64,000 bases of DNA from Spirochaetales bacterium (GTDB lineage Bacteria; Spirochaetota; Spirochaetia; DSM-2461): assembly GCA_028533045.1 (NCBI GenBank), contig JAQQAP010000014.1:33063-97062 (forward strand), read 5' to 3'. A program made the translations under genes and the position numbers. Below the pieces are notes generated by a model. It saw nothing but the letters and a program-made list of their open reading frames with translations. It did no database searches and was not told the DNA's origin. Numbering within the stretch: position 1 is the stretch's first letter; each line of letters starts with the position of its first letter. Positions 8,089 through 17,231 of the stretch are shown in pieces.

Positions 8089-9510
8089 TTAAGATTTATC
8101 CTTCAGATAATTATGAATTCCTGCAGCACCCTGACGTCCGTCACCCATGGCCAGAATAACTGTGGCGGCTCCCTGAACGATATCCCCTCCGGCAAAAACA
8201 CCGGGCAGCGATGTCATACCCTGTTCATCAACCAGAATCTGCCCCCGGGGAGAAAAATCCAGGCCCTCGGTGGTCGCTCCGATAAGTGGGTTTGATCCGT
8301 TCCCCAGGGCGGGTATGACCGTATCGGCCTGAATGAGGAATTCACTTCCTTCCAGGGCAATTGGTCTGGCCCTCCCCGACTCGTCCGGTTCTCCCAACTC
8401 ATATTTAAGGCATTCCACCGCTGTGACACGCCCCTTTTCATCACCCATAATTCTAACGGGATTTGTCAGGAAATCAAAGATGATCCCTTCTTCCATGGCG
8501 TGTTCCACCTCTTCCGCCCGGGCGGGCAGTTCCTTCTCCGTCCGTCGGTAAAGAATGCGTACCTCTTCCGCTCCACAACGCAGGGCTGTCCGAGCGGCAT
8601 CCATTGCAACATTCCCGCCCCCCAGAACAACAACTCGTCGTGACGGATAGAGGGGTGTGGCGGCTTTACCCTTTTCGTAGGCTTTCATGAGATTGGCACG
8701 GGTGAGGAATTCATTGGCCGAAAAGACTCCCACCAGGTTTTCCCCCTCAATATTCATAAAGCGGGGAAGTCCGGCTCCGGAAGCAATGTAAACGCTATGG
8801 AAGCCCTCTTCCTCCATAAGTTGCTTTATACTTGCAGTCCGCCCTACGAGAAAGTCGGTGACTATTTTGACACCCTTCTCTTCCAGCTGGGCAATTTCCC
8901 GTTCCACAATACTTTTGGGCAAACGGAATTCAGGGATTCCATAAACAGTAACACCACCGGCCTTATGAAAGGCTTCAAAGATTGTCACATCGTAACCTAA
9001 TCGGTTTAGATCGGCCGCACAGGTCAACCCGGAAGGTCCGCCTCCCACAATGGCGACCCGCTTATTCAGTTTTGGGACCACTTCGTTTTTAATCGGCTTG
9101 TCCGCCCCCCAGTCGGCAAGAAATCGTTCTACCCGTCCAATAGCCACGGATTTCATAGGATCCTTTTGTACCTTACCTACCGTACAGGCGGCCATACACT
9201 GTTTTTCCTGGGGACAAACCCGCCCGCAAATGGCGGGAAGCATACTGCTCTCACGAATAATCCCTAGTGCCTCATCAAAACGTCCGCACATGGTTTCCTT
9301 GAGGAAAGCGGGAATATTGATTCCCACGGGACAACCTTTAATACAAGGGGCGTTCTTACAATCAAGACAGCGCTGGGCTTCTAGAACGGCCTGTTCCCTG
9401 CTGTATCCCAGGGCCACTTCTTCCATATTACTTCGTCGTTCTATCCTGTCCTGGGAGGGCATTTCCTGTTGGGGAAGGGCTAAGCGCTCTTTAGTTGTCA
9501 TTTCCATCAT
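8089..9510 (-). CDS. nfnB: NfnB-type large subunit of NADH-dependent ferredoxin:NADP+ oxidoreductase
   Basis: 473-aa flavoprotein of the glutamate-synthase small-subunit/GltD family. The N-terminus has Cys clusters for [4Fe-4S] centres (CLDCKNAPCIKGCP, CGRVCPQEKQCMAAC). It is followed by the FAD fold (GGGPSGLTCAADL) and the NADPH fold (GGGNVAMDAARTALR). The preceding gene is the NfnA-like small subunit, which overlaps by 4 nt (ATGA). That pairing, and the absence of a gltB gene, argue for electron-bifurcating NfnAB rather than glutamate synthase: NADH plus reduced ferredoxin reduce two NADP+. A sulfide dehydrogenase SudAB role is the main alternative. Confidence 0.85.
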   Translation of the reverse strand: MMEMTTKERLALPQQEMPSQDRIERRSNMEEVALGYSREQAVLEAQRCLDCKNAPCIKGCPVGINIPAFLKETMCGRFDEALGIIRESSMLPAICGRVCPQEKQCMAACTVGKVQKDPMKSVAIGRVERFLADWGADKPIKNEVVPKLNKRVAIVGGGPSGLTCAADLNRLGYDVTIFEAFHKAGGVTVYGIPEFRLPKSIVEREIAQLEEKGVKIVTDFLVGRTASIKQLMEEEGFHSVYIASGAGLPRFMNIEGENLVGVFSANEFLTRANLMKAYEKGKAATPLYPSRRVVVLGGGNVAMDAARTALRCGAEEVRILYRRTEKELPARAEEVEHAMEEGIIFDFLTNPVRIMGDEKGRVTAVECLKYELGEPDESGRARPIALEGSEFLIQADTVIPALGNGSNPLIGATTEGLDFSPRGQILVDEQGMTSLPGVFAGGDIVQGAATVILAMGDGRQGAAGIHNYLKDKS

Positions 9511-10367
9511 CCCGCCTCCTTCTCGTTAGCAACCAGTCTTTCCGCCGTGGCAGTCATTTTACAGCAATGCTCTTCCTGCTCTTTGTAGGAGCTCTGGCGA
9601 AGTATCATTCCGTCAAAGTCCACCTTGTGACCGTCGAATTCCGGACCGTCCACACAGACGAATTTTGTCTCATCTCCCACGTTCACACGACAGCCCCCGC
9701 ACATGCCGGTTCCATCTACCATGATTGTATTAAGAGAGACAACAGTGGGAATATGAAAAGGTTTTGTCGTAAGAGAGGCAAACTTCATCATAATCGGAGG
9801 CCCTATGGCTACGACTTCGGAAACATCACCCTTCTCGGCAAGTTCTTTGAGTGGCTCCGTAACCAAGGCTTTTCTTCCCAAAGAACCGTCGTCGGTACAG
9901 AGAATAAGTTCATCGGAGTTCTCGTCCATCTCCTTTTTAAGGATCATGAGTTCTTCCGACCGGGCCCCCAGAATGGTAATAACCCGGTTACCCATCTTTT
10001 TATTGGCCTGTACGATAGGAAAAAGCGGAGCCGCCCCGATTCCCCCTCCTACACAGATCACAGTCCCTTCTTTTTTCTCTATATGGGTTGGTTTTCCCAG
10101 GGGACCCAGCACATGGGCCAGAGCGTCCCCCTCTTCCATATGACTGAGTTTACGAGTTGTGCTGCCAACAACCTGGAAAATGATATTGACAGTTCCCTTC
10201 TTTTCATCGGCATCGGCTATGGTTAAAGGAATTCGTTCGTCATACTCATCGGCAATCATGAGAATAATGAATTGTCCCGGTTTTCGGGATTTGGCAATAG
10301 CCGGTGCCTCCAGAGTAAAACGAAAAACATCGTCCGACAGGGACTCTTTTTTTAATATTTTATTCAT
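9507..10367 (-). CDS. nfnA: NfnA-type small subunit (FAD/NAD-binding, [2Fe-2S])
   Basis: 286 aa in the ferredoxin reductase/dihydroorotate dehydrogenase electron-transfer family. An FAD-binding barrel comes first (KPGQFIILMIADEYDERIP), then an NAD-binding part (ICVGGGIGAAPLFPIV) and a C-terminal [2Fe-2S] ligand set in GTGMCGGCRVNVGDETKFVC. In NfnAB this subunit takes NADH and ferredoxin electrons and pairs with the large subunit encoded next. AGAGGA precedes the ATG. A strong terminator upstream separates it from the Fe-ADH gene. Alternative annotation is the sulfide dehydrogenase small subunit, which has the same architecture. Confidence 0.85.
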   Translation of the reverse strand: MNKILKKESLSDDVFRFTLEAPAIAKSRKPGQFIILMIADEYDERIPLTIADADEKKGTVNIIFQVVGSTTRKLSHMEEGDALAHVLGPLGKPTHIEKKEGTVICVGGGIGAAPLFPIVQANKKMGNRVITILGARSEELMILKKEMDENSDELILCTDDGSLGRKALVTEPLKELAEKGDVSEVVAIGPPIMMKFASLTTKPFHIPTVVSLNTIMVDGTGMCGGCRVNVGDETKFVCVDGPEFDGHKVDFDGMILRQSSYKEQEEHCCKMTATAERLVANEKEAG

Positions 10368-10379
10368 AGTAAATCCTCT

Positions 10380-10410
10380 AAAAAAGGCTGTACCCCAAGG
10401 ATACAGCCCT
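10380..10410 (-). terminator. Rho-independent terminator after the alcohol dehydrogenase gene
   Basis: GGCTGTA/TACAGCC stem with a one-base bulge and a TTGG loop, followed on the minus strand by five to six T. It isolates the dehydrogenase gene from nfnAB. Confidence 0.85.
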
Positions 10411-10424
10411 ATTTTATTCTACCA

Positions 10425-11579
10425 TTATTTCATACTTGTTCCGTAATAGGCCGCTTCATAAATGGCTTTTACGTCAGCCGGAGTAGGGGCTCCCGGATTA
10501 GTAAGGGTACAGGGGTCTCCATGGGCATTAACACTCATCCTTTCCAGTACTTCCTTAAACTTGTCTTCCCCAAAGTCCACTTCGTCACACTCTTTAAAGG
10601 TGGCGGGGATATTCAGCTTTTCGTTCATTTTGCGAATTTCCTCGGCAAGGTCATCTATTTCCAGACTTTTCTCGACCATATCGTACTTGTCGGAAAACTT
10701 ACGATTGTAGTCAATGATATAGGGGAGAAGAATGGCGTTGGCCAGACCGTGGGTAACACCAAACTCACCGCCTATTTTATGGGCCAGGGAGTGTACCAGT
10801 CCCAAGGAGGCGTTGGTAAAAGCCATACCGGCCAGAGAGGACGCGTTGTGCATGTTGTATCGGGCTTCGTCATCGTCTCCTTTTTCATAGGCGGTGGGCA
10901 AGTTTGCCAAAACCAGTTTTATCGCTTCCATAGCATAGGGGTCGGTAAAGCAGGTCGCCGCTGTAGAAGCAACAGCTTCTACGGCGTGGGCCATGACGTC
11001 CATCCCCGTATTGGCTGTAATGTGGGGAGGCATTTTTGCGGGAAGGTCCGGGTCAAGAATGGCCAGGTCGGGCACCATGTCTCCCGCTACAATGGGATAT
11101 TTAATATGATTTTCCGTATCGGTTATTACGGAGAAGGCGGTAATTTCCGAAGCGGTTCCGCTGGTAGAAGGAATAGCGATAAACTTTGCCTTGTTTCTTA
11201 GGGGGGGCATGGAACCTACTGCGATAATATCTTCAAAGGAGAGCTCGGGATGCTCGTAAAAGCACCACATTACTTTAGCCGCATCCAGAGCTGAACCGCC
11301 GCCAATGGCCACAATCCAGTCCGGTCCAAAGGCGCCCATCTCTTTAGCACCCCGCATAACAGTTTCTACAGAAGGGTTAGGCTCAACCCCATCGATAATG
11401 ATAGTTTCCATACCGGCTTTTTTCAGAAGTTCCTTACACTGGTCAAGAAATCCAAACTTCTTCATTGAACTTCCACCGGTTACGATTGCCGCTCTTTTAC
11501 CGCTCAATTGAGCCAGGTTATCCAAAGCACCTTTTCCGTATGCAACATTTCTGGGAATTGAAAAATTCATTACTGCCAT
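10425..11579 (-). CDS. Iron-containing (type III) alcohol dehydrogenase
   Basis: 384 aa, cytoplasmic, NAD(P)H-dependent aldehyde/ketone reduction or alcohol oxidation, probably a fermentation step. Family marks are the nucleotide loop GGGSALDAAKVM, the metal-site segment HAVEAVAST and HSLAHKIGGEFGVTHG with the conserved His ligands. AAGGAG lies at good distance from the ATG. The sequence resembles butanol/1,3-propanediol dehydrogenase-like members, but substrate cannot be read from sequence. It is monocistronic, with a promoter and paired TATCGATA sites upstream, so it is probably regulated separately. Confidence 0.93.
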   Translation of the reverse strand: MAVMNFSIPRNVAYGKGALDNLAQLSGKRAAIVTGGSSMKKFGFLDQCKELLKKAGMETIIIDGVEPNPSVETVMRGAKEMGAFGPDWIVAIGGGSALDAAKVMWCFYEHPELSFEDIIAVGSMPPLRNKAKFIAIPSTSGTASEITAFSVITDTENHIKYPIVAGDMVPDLAILDPDLPAKMPPHITANTGMDVMAHAVEAVASTAATCFTDPYAMEAIKLVLANLPTAYEKGDDDEARYNMHNASSLAGMAFTNASLGLVHSLAHKIGGEFGVTHGLANAILLPYIIDYNRKFSDKYDMVEKSLEIDDLAEEIRKMNEKLNIPATFKECDEVDFGEDKFKEVLERMSVNAHGDPCTLTNPGAPTPADVKAIYEAAYYGTSMK

Positions 11580-11609
11580 TTCAGTCTCCTTTTTTACAGG
11601 TTATTTAAT

Positions 11610-11630
11610 TATCGATATACTTTATCGATA
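11610..11630. promoter_or_regulatory. Two TATCGATA palindromes in the Fe-ADH leader
   Basis: Identical 8-bp palindromes at 11610-11617 and 11623-11630, 13 bp apart. They lie just downstream of the predicted start site and may be an operator. Confidence 0.45.
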
Positions 11631-11644
11631 TATTTATATCTTTA

Positions 11645-11673
11645 TAAATAGACAATGAATACAAAAAGGTCAA
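11645..11673 (-). promoter_or_regulatory. Fe-ADH promoter
   Basis: On the minus strand TTGACC (11668-11673), 17-bp spacer, TATTTA (11645-11650). The leader is about 58 nt with AAGGAG before the ATG. Confidence 0.5.
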
Positions 11674-11683
11674 TAGAATTCAT

Positions 11684-11718
11684 AAAAAAAAGTCCCAAAT
11701 CTTTCGACTTGGGACTTC
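11684..11718 (-). terminator. Terminator of the amino-acid ABC operon
   Basis: AAGTCCCAA/TTGGGACTT 9-bp stem with a 10-nt loop and a seven-T run on the minus strand. A second small hairpin (AAAGGC/GCCTTT, 11731-11746) lies between it and the ATPase stop codon. Confidence 0.85.
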
Positions 11719-11749
11719 TAACTATGCCTAAAAGGCACTAGCCTTTTTA

Positions 11750-12535
11750 CTATAGAACGTTTTTTAAGAAGTTTTTAAGTTTCTCATGCTTGGGATTTTC
11801 AAATAATTCATGGGGAGCCCCCTCTTCGAGAATCATACCATCGGCCATAAAAACGACTCTATCCGCCACTTCACGGGCAAAACCCATTTCATGGGTCACA
11901 CAGAGCATGGTCATCCCCTGACTGGCTAGGTCTTTCATTACGGCTAACACTTCCCCTACCAGTTCCGGGTCAAGGGCACTGGTGGGTTCGTCAAAAAGCA
12001 TAATTTCCGGTTCCATGGCAAGAGCACGGGCAATGGCCACTCTCTGCTGCTGCCCCCCGGAAAGCTTACTGGGATAGGTATCTCTCTTCTCGGACAATCC
12101 AACCCTTTCTATCAACTTTTCCGCAGAAGCGATCGCTTCGGAACGGGATTTCTTGCGAATAAGCATAGGAGCTAAAATCAAATTCTCCAGAACGGTTTTA
12201 TGGGGAAAAAGATTAAATCGCTGGAAAACCATACCCATTTCCAAAAGCATGGCCTTTTGCGCATCGGCGTGAACCCTGTGGACCGTACGATTATGCTTTC
12301 TATGAAGAAAAAGATTATCCTCCACAAAAATCTTACCACTTGTAATCTCTTCCAGATGATTCAAAGAACGGAGATAGGTTGATTTACCAGCCCCGGAAGG
12401 CCCGATAATACAGACCACTTCGCCCTTCTTTACCGCAAGGTTTACTTCCTTGAGAACTTCCAGGTGACCAAAAGACTTACTGAGCTTTTCCGTCCTGATA
12501 AGATATTCATAATCTTTTGATTTGTTGCTATTCAT
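11750..12535 (-). CDS. Polar amino-acid ABC transporter, ATP-binding protein
   Basis: 261 aa of the GlnQ/HisP family. Walker [15 protein letters not shown], signature [15 protein letters not shown] and Walker [15 protein letters not shown] are all intact. It energises uptake through the permease whose gene it overlaps by 8 nt. It is last in the operon order binding protein, permease, ATPase. Compared with the usual ~240 aa there is a short insertion with [18 protein letters not shown] between the Walker A region and Q-loop, as seen in some GlnQ relatives. Confidence 0.94.
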   Translation of the reverse strand: MNSNKSKDYEYLIRTEKLSKSFGHLEVLKEVNLAVKKGEVVCIIGPSGAGKSTYLRSLNHLEEITSGKIFVEDNLFLHRKHNRTVHRVHADAQKAMLLEMGMVFQRFNLFPHKTVLENLILAPMLIRKKSRSEAIASAEKLIERVGLSEKRDTYPSKLSGGQQQRVAIARALAMEPEIMLFDEPTSALDPELVGEVLAVMKDLASQGMTMLCVTHEMGFAREVADRVVFMADGMILEEGAPHELFENPKHEKLKNFLKNVL

Positions 12536-13571
12536 AAACGGATAACCTCTCTTCCATCTTGTTAAACAACCAGGTAAAGATAGCTGTTACGATTAAATAG
12601 ATGACAAGGGCGGGAAGAAATACAAGATAACTTCCTTCACTGGTCATGATCGTTTTGGATATGGTGGTGATGTCCATCAGTGAAATGGCAAAGACGAGAG
12701 AGACGTCCTTAATCATCATAATAAATTCGTTACATAGGGGGGGAATCATTCTCCGGGTAGCCTGGGGAATAACAATATGTGTCATGGTTTGGGCATATCC
12801 CAATCCCAATGCTTTGGCTGCTTCATTCTGTCCTTTATCGATAGACTGAATGGCGGCACGGACAATTTCCGCGCAATAGGCGGCGGCATTTAATGAAAAA
12901 GCGATGAGGGCCGCCAAAAAGGCTCCCTTGTACACCGCTTCCGGGTCGGCAATATCAAAGAGTCCCCGCCAGGAGAATCCAAAGATTCCGGGAATGGAAA
13001 AATATACAACAAAAAGCTGGATAAGCAGAGGGGTTCCGCGAAAGAAGAAGATATAGCCGCTGCAGATTTTACTAATCACTTTTTTGGAAGAAATCTTACC
13101 AAGCGCCAGAAAAACGCTAAAAACAAATCCAATGGCTATGGACAGGGTTGTCAATAAAAGAGTGAGCTTTACACCGTGCAGGAGGTTCTGTCCCACACCC
13201 AACATGCGGTAGGTGTAGTTTACCATTTGGCCGGTGAATTTCCCGAACCCTTCATTGGCATCAAAAACCTTCCCGCCAAAGGCCACATAGGACTCATGGT
13301 GCGACTGGGCGCCGGATGTGGTAAAGGAAAGGTAGCTGATAGCTTTAAAATCGTTATAGGTAATGGTAAGGCGCTTTCGGGTGCTGTCCTTTTCGGCCTC
13401 GATCATCTGCTTCACTTCCGTAGATGCCTGATCCATCATAGCCGCTTCGGAAACATTCATAACCGAAAGCACAATAAACAAAATAACAACTGCCACAGCA
13501 ACTATGGCAGTTGTTTTTGTTGATCGTCCCCATTCCCTAATATTAATTAGTTTTTTGAGAAAATCATTCAT
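12528..13571 (-). CDS. Polar amino-acid ABC transporter permease with a long N-terminal insertion
   Basis: 347 aa, versus 215-240 for typical HisM/GlnP permeases. The C-terminal ~225 residues hold the standard permease with the EAA loop ([22 protein letters not shown]). The N-terminus carries one membrane helix ([18 protein letters not shown]) and then ~85 mostly hydrophilic residues ([16 protein letters not shown] through [10 protein letters not shown]) before the first core helix. That stretch should lie outside the membrane and might contact the binding protein; its role is unknown. It lies 11 nt after the binding-protein gene. Confidence 0.92.
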   Translation of the reverse strand: MNDFLKKLINIREWGRSTKTTAIVAVAVVILFIVLSVMNVSEAAMMDQASTEVKQMIEAEKDSTRKRLTITYNDFKAISYLSFTTSGAQSHHESYVAFGGKVFDANEGFGKFTGQMVNYTYRMLGVGQNLLHGVKLTLLLTTLSIAIGFVFSVFLALGKISSKKVISKICSGYIFFFRGTPLLIQLFVVYFSIPGIFGFSWRGLFDIADPEAVYKGAFLAALIAFSLNAAAYCAEIVRAAIQSIDKGQNEAAKALGLGYAQTMTHIVIPQATRRMIPPLCNEFIMMIKDVSLVFAISLMDITTISKTIMTSEGSYLVFLPALVIYLIVTAIFTWLFNKMEERLSVYE

Positions 13572-13582
13572 GGAGACTCTTT

Positions 13583-14377
13583 TTAGCCGCCAAACCAGTA
13601 TTCAATGCTTTCCTGGAAAAATCCTTCGGCTTTCAGTTCGGCAATAGCTTCATTGATAGCTGTCTGGAGTTCTACATTACCCTTGGTCATGGCAACGCCG
13701 AACTGTTCCGCTTCGCTCTCATCGAGGTAAGCGATTTTAAACTTTTCCGGAGCCTTTCCCACCTGACCCAAAGCTACTGTGGAGTCAACAACAACTGCGT
13801 CAATCTCTTTATTATCGAGCTGAGTAAAACAGGTTACGATTTTTTCGTTCTGGGCGAGGGTACAGTTAATAGTACCGGTGGAAATATAGTCGGACATGAG
13901 AATGTCGGAAGTGGTTTCCTTCTGTACAGCCAGTGCCATACCGTCAAGATCGTTAAAGCTTTCGATAGTCAGATCAGAATCGGCAGGAAGTACAACGGCC
14001 TGGAAGTTATCGATGTAGGGATCGGAAAAATCCATGGTTTCTTTTCTTTCGTCGGTGATGGTAACCGCAGAAATAACCGCGTCATAGTTAACACCGATTC
14101 CCTGGAAAATACCGTCCCAGGCTGTGTTGATTACAACGATTTCCAAACCGAGTTTTTCCCCAAGAGCCTTACCAAAGTCAATGTCATAACCAACGGGGGT
14201 TACGCCGTCATTGGCGAAGTCTTCGAAGGGGGGGTAACCGATTTCACAACCGATAGTAAGAACACCGTCTTTCATAAGATTCAGATTTGATGCTTCCGCT
14301 TCTTCTGTTTTCTTATTACAGGACATTAAAGATAGAGCAACGAGTGCTGCACAAAGGGTGAGTATTAATTTCTTCAC
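13583..14377 (-). CDS. Polar amino-acid ABC transporter substrate-binding lipoprotein
   Basis: 264 aa of solute-binding family 3. A signal peptide ends in the lipobox LSLMSC near residue 19, so it is probably lipid-anchored at the periplasmic face. Family motifs include GVLTIGCEIGYPPFEDF, GYDIDFGKALGEKLGLE and MDFSDPYIDNFQAVV. The ligand is likely a polar amino acid; the exact one cannot be told. It is the first gene of the operon, with a strong promoter, a hairpin-containing leader and GAGGAGAG before the ATG. Confidence 0.94.
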   Translation of the reverse strand: MKKLILTLCAALVALSLMSCNKKTEEAEASNLNLMKDGVLTIGCEIGYPPFEDFANDGVTPVGYDIDFGKALGEKLGLEIVVINTAWDGIFQGIGVNYDAVISAVTITDERKETMDFSDPYIDNFQAVVLPADSDLTIESFNDLDGMALAVQKETTSDILMSDYISTGTINCTLAQNEKIVTCFTQLDNKEIDAVVVDSTVALGQVGKAPEKFKIAYLDESEAEQFGVAMTKGNVELQTAINEAIAELKAEGFFQESIEYWFGG

Positions 14378-14393
14378 ATTTCTCTCCTCGAGA

Positions 14394-14425
14394 GCGAAAA
14401 TCGTAAGTATTTACTACGCTTTCGC
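14394..14425 (-). promoter_or_regulatory. Leader hairpin of the ABC operon
   Basis: GCGAAA/TTTCGC outer and CGTA/TACG inner stems around a 9-nt loop, immediately upstream of the Shine-Dalgarno. It could modulate translation or stabilise the mRNA. Confidence 0.4.
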
Positions 14426-14473
14426 ACTTTTCGTTTATTTCCGGCAAGGGATTGCCACAAATATTTATTGAAT

Positions 14474-14503
14474 ATTATATACATATATTCACTTTCCCGT
14501 AAA
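14474..14503 (-). promoter_or_regulatory. Promoter of the amino-acid ABC operon
   Basis: Minus strand TTTACG (14498-14503), 18-bp spacer, perfect TATAAT (14474-14479). The leader is about 90 nt. Confidence 0.65.
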
Positions 14504-14624
14504 GCGAAAGAGCCCTATAAATTAACCCTTTTCTGACAATATTCCCAGTCTTACATAATTATTCAGTTAAACCCTTCCCCTTCCCTCTCCTGTGGGTGAA
14601 CTGTATAATGCAAGGGAGGTGACT

Positions 14625-14969
14625 ATGGTAATTAAACGGGAAGATATGAAAAGTGAAGTCCGCCATGCCATGAGAGGCGGAGACGGATCGGTTAAAATAA
14701 CCCATCTTGAATCTAAGGACAACATGAAAAACTGCCGGCTTCTCTGTGAACTGACAATCCCCCCCGGAGCGGGAGTGGGTGAACATGAGCACATAGACGA
14801 AACGGAATACTACATTATTACGGCCGGAGAAGGAACGGTGGTTGATAATGGGACAGAAGTTCCCGTAAAGGCCGGAGAGCTTGTTGTTACCGGACATAAA
14901 GAGACCCATAGCATAAGCAATACCGGTACTGTCGATCTGACCATGATAGCTGTAATCATAACCTATTAG
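14625..14969 (+). CDS. Small cupin-domain protein
   Basis: 114 aa single-domain cupin. Motif 1 is seen in PPGAGVGEHEHIDETEYYII and motif 2 in KAGELVVTGHKETHSISNTG. The two His of the first motif, the Glu and the His of the second form the usual metal site. Such proteins bind small ligands or act as isomerases or regulators; the function is not predictable here. A start at 14592 is possible, but GGGAGGTGACT sits in front of ATG 14625. It lies 2 nt before rarA, so the two are probably co-transcribed. Confidence 0.88.
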   Translation: MVIKREDMKSEVRHAMRGGDGSVKITHLESKDNMKNCRLLCELTIPPGAGVGEHEHIDETEYYIITAGEGTVVDNGTEVPVKAGELVVTGHKETHSISNTGTVDLTMIAVIITY

Positions 14970-14971
14970 GA

Positions 14972-17128
14972 ATGGATCTTTTTCAAAAACAGGGCGAATC
15001 CACGGGAGAACCCCTCGCGGCCCGCATGCGTCCCCGCAATCTGACCGAATATATAGGCCAGGACCACATAATGGGAGAGGGACGGCTTCTCAGACGGGCT
15101 ATCCAGGCGGACCAGCTCTCCTCTCTCATTTTTTACGGCCCCCCCGGTACGGGAAAAACAACCTTGGCCCGGGTGATCGCCAACAGCACAAAAAGCTACT
15201 TTATCTCTCTTAATGCCGTTTTAAGCGGTGTCAAAGAGCTTCGTGCCTCCATAGACGACGCCCGGGAAAAGCGGGATCTTTACGAGAGGCGCACCATCCT
15301 TTTCGTAGACGAAGTACACCGATGGAACAAAAGCCAACAGGACGCCCTCCTCCCCTGGGTGGAGAACGGGACAATCATCCTGATTGGGGCTACCACGGAA
15401 AATCCCTATTTTGAAGTGAATTCCGCTTTGGTAAGCCGGAGCCGTGTGTTCCAGTTAAAAGAACTGGGTGACGAAGACCTCCGGGCCATTGCCGCCCAGG
15501 CCCTCAACGATAAAGCCCGAGGATATGGCCAGTGGAAGGTCAGTCTCTCCCCGGAAGGTCTGGACCATCTCATTTCGGTAGCCTCCGGTGACGCCCGCTC
15601 CCTCCTGAATGCCCTGCAACTGGCGGTGGAAACGACCCCCGCCCAATTTCCTCCCCCTCCCGGTTCGGAGATTGCCGTAGACCTGGCCACCTGCGAAGAG
15701 AGCATCCAGAAAAAAGTCGTCCTCTATGACAAAGAAGGGGACTACCACTTTGACACCATAAGCGCTTTTATCAAATCTATCCGCGGCTCCGACCCGGATG
15801 CGGCCCTCTACTGGATGGCCCGTATGATCCGGGCAGGGGAAGATCCCCGTTTTATCATCCGCCGCATGCTCATTTCCGCCAGCGAAGACATTGGTATGGC
15901 CGATCCCCAGGCTCTGGGGGTGGTAAGCGCCGCAGCCGCCGCCTTTGACCGGGTGGGACTGCCGGAGGGACAATTTCATCTGACCCAGGCGGCCCTTTAT
16001 CTGGCAACAGCCCCCAAATCCAACTCCTCCCTGGCCTATTTTGATGCGGTGAGAGCGGTGGATAAGGAACAGGCGGAAGTGCCTAATCACCTAAAGGATC
16101 CCGGCCGGGACAAGCACGCCTTTGGCCATGGGGAGGGTTACAACTACCCCCACGCCTACCGGGATCACTGGGTAGCCCAGCAATACCTTCCCTCCACGTT
16201 GAAGGGACGTCTCTTCTACCAGCCCTCATCCCAGGGATTCGAAGGAAAGATTCAGGAAGATGTTCTGCGCCGCCGGGAAGCCCAACTGGCGGTTATGCTG
16301 GATGAAACACCGGAAGTTCTCACCTATTCTCCGGGAGGTAAGGAACGGGATCGCTGGCTCAAACGAACCATGGGAAGCGGTACGGCTCTACCTCCCCCCC
16401 TCTTTGAGGCGCTTTTTTCCGGTCTTAAAGTTCAAAGACACCACCGGCTGCTCATTGCCCCCATCGTAACGGGGCAGATTTTTTGGGAAGCCTACCGGAA
16501 AATCCCCGAAGGAGGCCTCTGGGGGCTGGCCGATTCGCTACGCGTCCGGGAGCTGATTGCCTTTTCCATGGAGAGCCTTCCCCCGGCGGAACGCCCCACC
16601 CTCCTGGATCGCAAAGCGGTGGATACCCTTCCCGACCTGGAAGGGATCTTCCTCTCCGAACCTCTCCGCCGCGACATGGGAGAGGTTCTGGTAAGCGTTA
16701 TGATTTCCCGCCTCCTACCGGGGGGATTCCTCCGGCTAAGCGAGATAGACCGGAAGAGAACAACCCGTCTCTCCTCCTTCCTGGAGGGAGAAATACCGGA
16801 AGAGCTTCTTGAACGGATAGGTAGCAGCGAGAATACCCTCTATACCAACTCCGCATCGGAAAAGCGATTGAACGCTCTTTTGGATAGGGAGCTTACTTTG
16901 CGATCAGAAGAATCGGTGGAAACGGGGGAACGGCGTTTTATCTCCGGCTCTTTACTGGAGACATGGATTGCCCGGGATAGTTCCAAGCGAAACTGGGGTT
17001 CTACGGTCGGTAAAGAGCTGAACGAAGAGGAGTGGCGCCTTGTGAAGAGCAGCCTGGAACGGAAGCTGGCCGAAAAAGAGGTGGACTGGACCCGGGTCTG
17101 GCGCGTAGAGAGCCGGGAGAGGGATTGA
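14972..17128 (+). CDS. rarA: RarA/MgsA AAA+ ATPase with long C-terminal extension
   Basis: 718 aa. Residues 1-~430 are the replication-associated recombination ATPase: Walker [10 protein letters not shown] near 56, Walker [11 protein letters not shown] near 110, sensor [10 protein letters not shown] and the C-terminal RarA tetramerisation region ending near [14 protein letters not shown]. The family is normally 420-450 aa. The remaining ~285 residues ([53 protein letters not shown]) look like a degenerate Rossmann/methyltransferase-like fold. RarA fused to an unknown domain is known in cyanobacteria and others. It acts at stalled replication forks. Confidence 0.9.
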   Translation: MDLFQKQGESTGEPLAARMRPRNLTEYIGQDHIMGEGRLLRRAIQADQLSSLIFYGPPGTGKTTLARVIANSTKSYFISLNAVLSGVKELRASIDDAREKRDLYERRTILFVDEVHRWNKSQQDALLPWVENGTIILIGATTENPYFEVNSALVSRSRVFQLKELGDEDLRAIAAQALNDKARGYGQWKVSLSPEGLDHLISVASGDARSLLNALQLAVETTPAQFPPPPGSEIAVDLATCEESIQKKVVLYDKEGDYHFDTISAFIKSIRGSDPDAALYWMARMIRAGEDPRFIIRRMLISASEDIGMADPQALGVVSAAAAAFDRVGLPEGQFHLTQAALYLATAPKSNSSLAYFDAVRAVDKEQAEVPNHLKDPGRDKHAFGHGEGYNYPHAYRDHWVAQQYLPSTLKGRLFYQPSSQGFEGKIQEDVLRRREAQLAVMLDETPEVLTYSPGGKERDRWLKRTMGSGTALPPPLFEALFSGLKVQRHHRLLIAPIVTGQIFWEAYRKIPEGGLWGLADSLRVRELIAFSMESLPPAERPTLLDRKAVDTLPDLEGIFLSEPLRRDMGEVLVSVMISRLLPGGFLRLSEIDRKRTTRLSSFLEGEIPEELLERIGSSENTLYTNSASEKRLNALLDRELTLRSEESVETGERRFISGSLLETWIARDSSKRNWGSTVGKELNEEEWRLVKSSLERKLAEKEVDWTRVWRVESRERD

Positions 17129-17179
17129 AGCGGTACCCCGCAGGGGACGGGGGGAGCGGAGGGCTGACGGCAGGAAGAC

Positions 17180-17208
17180 TTGACAAATAAAGAGGCTCGA
17201 CCTATATT
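17180..17208 (+). promoter_or_regulatory. trmB-family gene promoter, leaderless geometry
   Basis: Near-consensus TTGACA (17180-17185), 17-bp spacer, TATATT (17203-17208). ATG 17216 is 7 nt downstream, which is where transcription should begin. Confidence 0.75.
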
Positions 17209-17231
17209 ATCTACCATGGTAGTCAATATAG
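17202..17231. promoter_or_regulatory. 30-bp dyad over the start of the TrmB-type gene
   Basis: CTATATT and AATATAG arms flank a perfect 12-bp palindrome, CTACCATGGTAG. All share one centre (17216.5), and 13 of 15 positions pair. It covers the -10 box, start site and ATG. Confidence 0.65.

Noticed and set aside
8089..9510. Glutamate synthase small subunit (gltD)
   Set aside because: The family fits, but there is no gltB, and the overlapping upstream gene is the electron-transfer subunit typical of NfnAB or SudAB.
9495..10226. 243-codon plus-strand frame in nfnA
   Set aside because: Antisense to the motifs of the small subunit; no Shine-Dalgarno or promoter.
15455..16090. 211-codon minus-strand frame inside rarA
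   Set aside because: Antisense to a conserved AAA+ region, without promoter or start signal.
17129..17179. Terminator after rarA
   Set aside because: G-rich with only a weak CCCC/GGGG pairing and no T-run.
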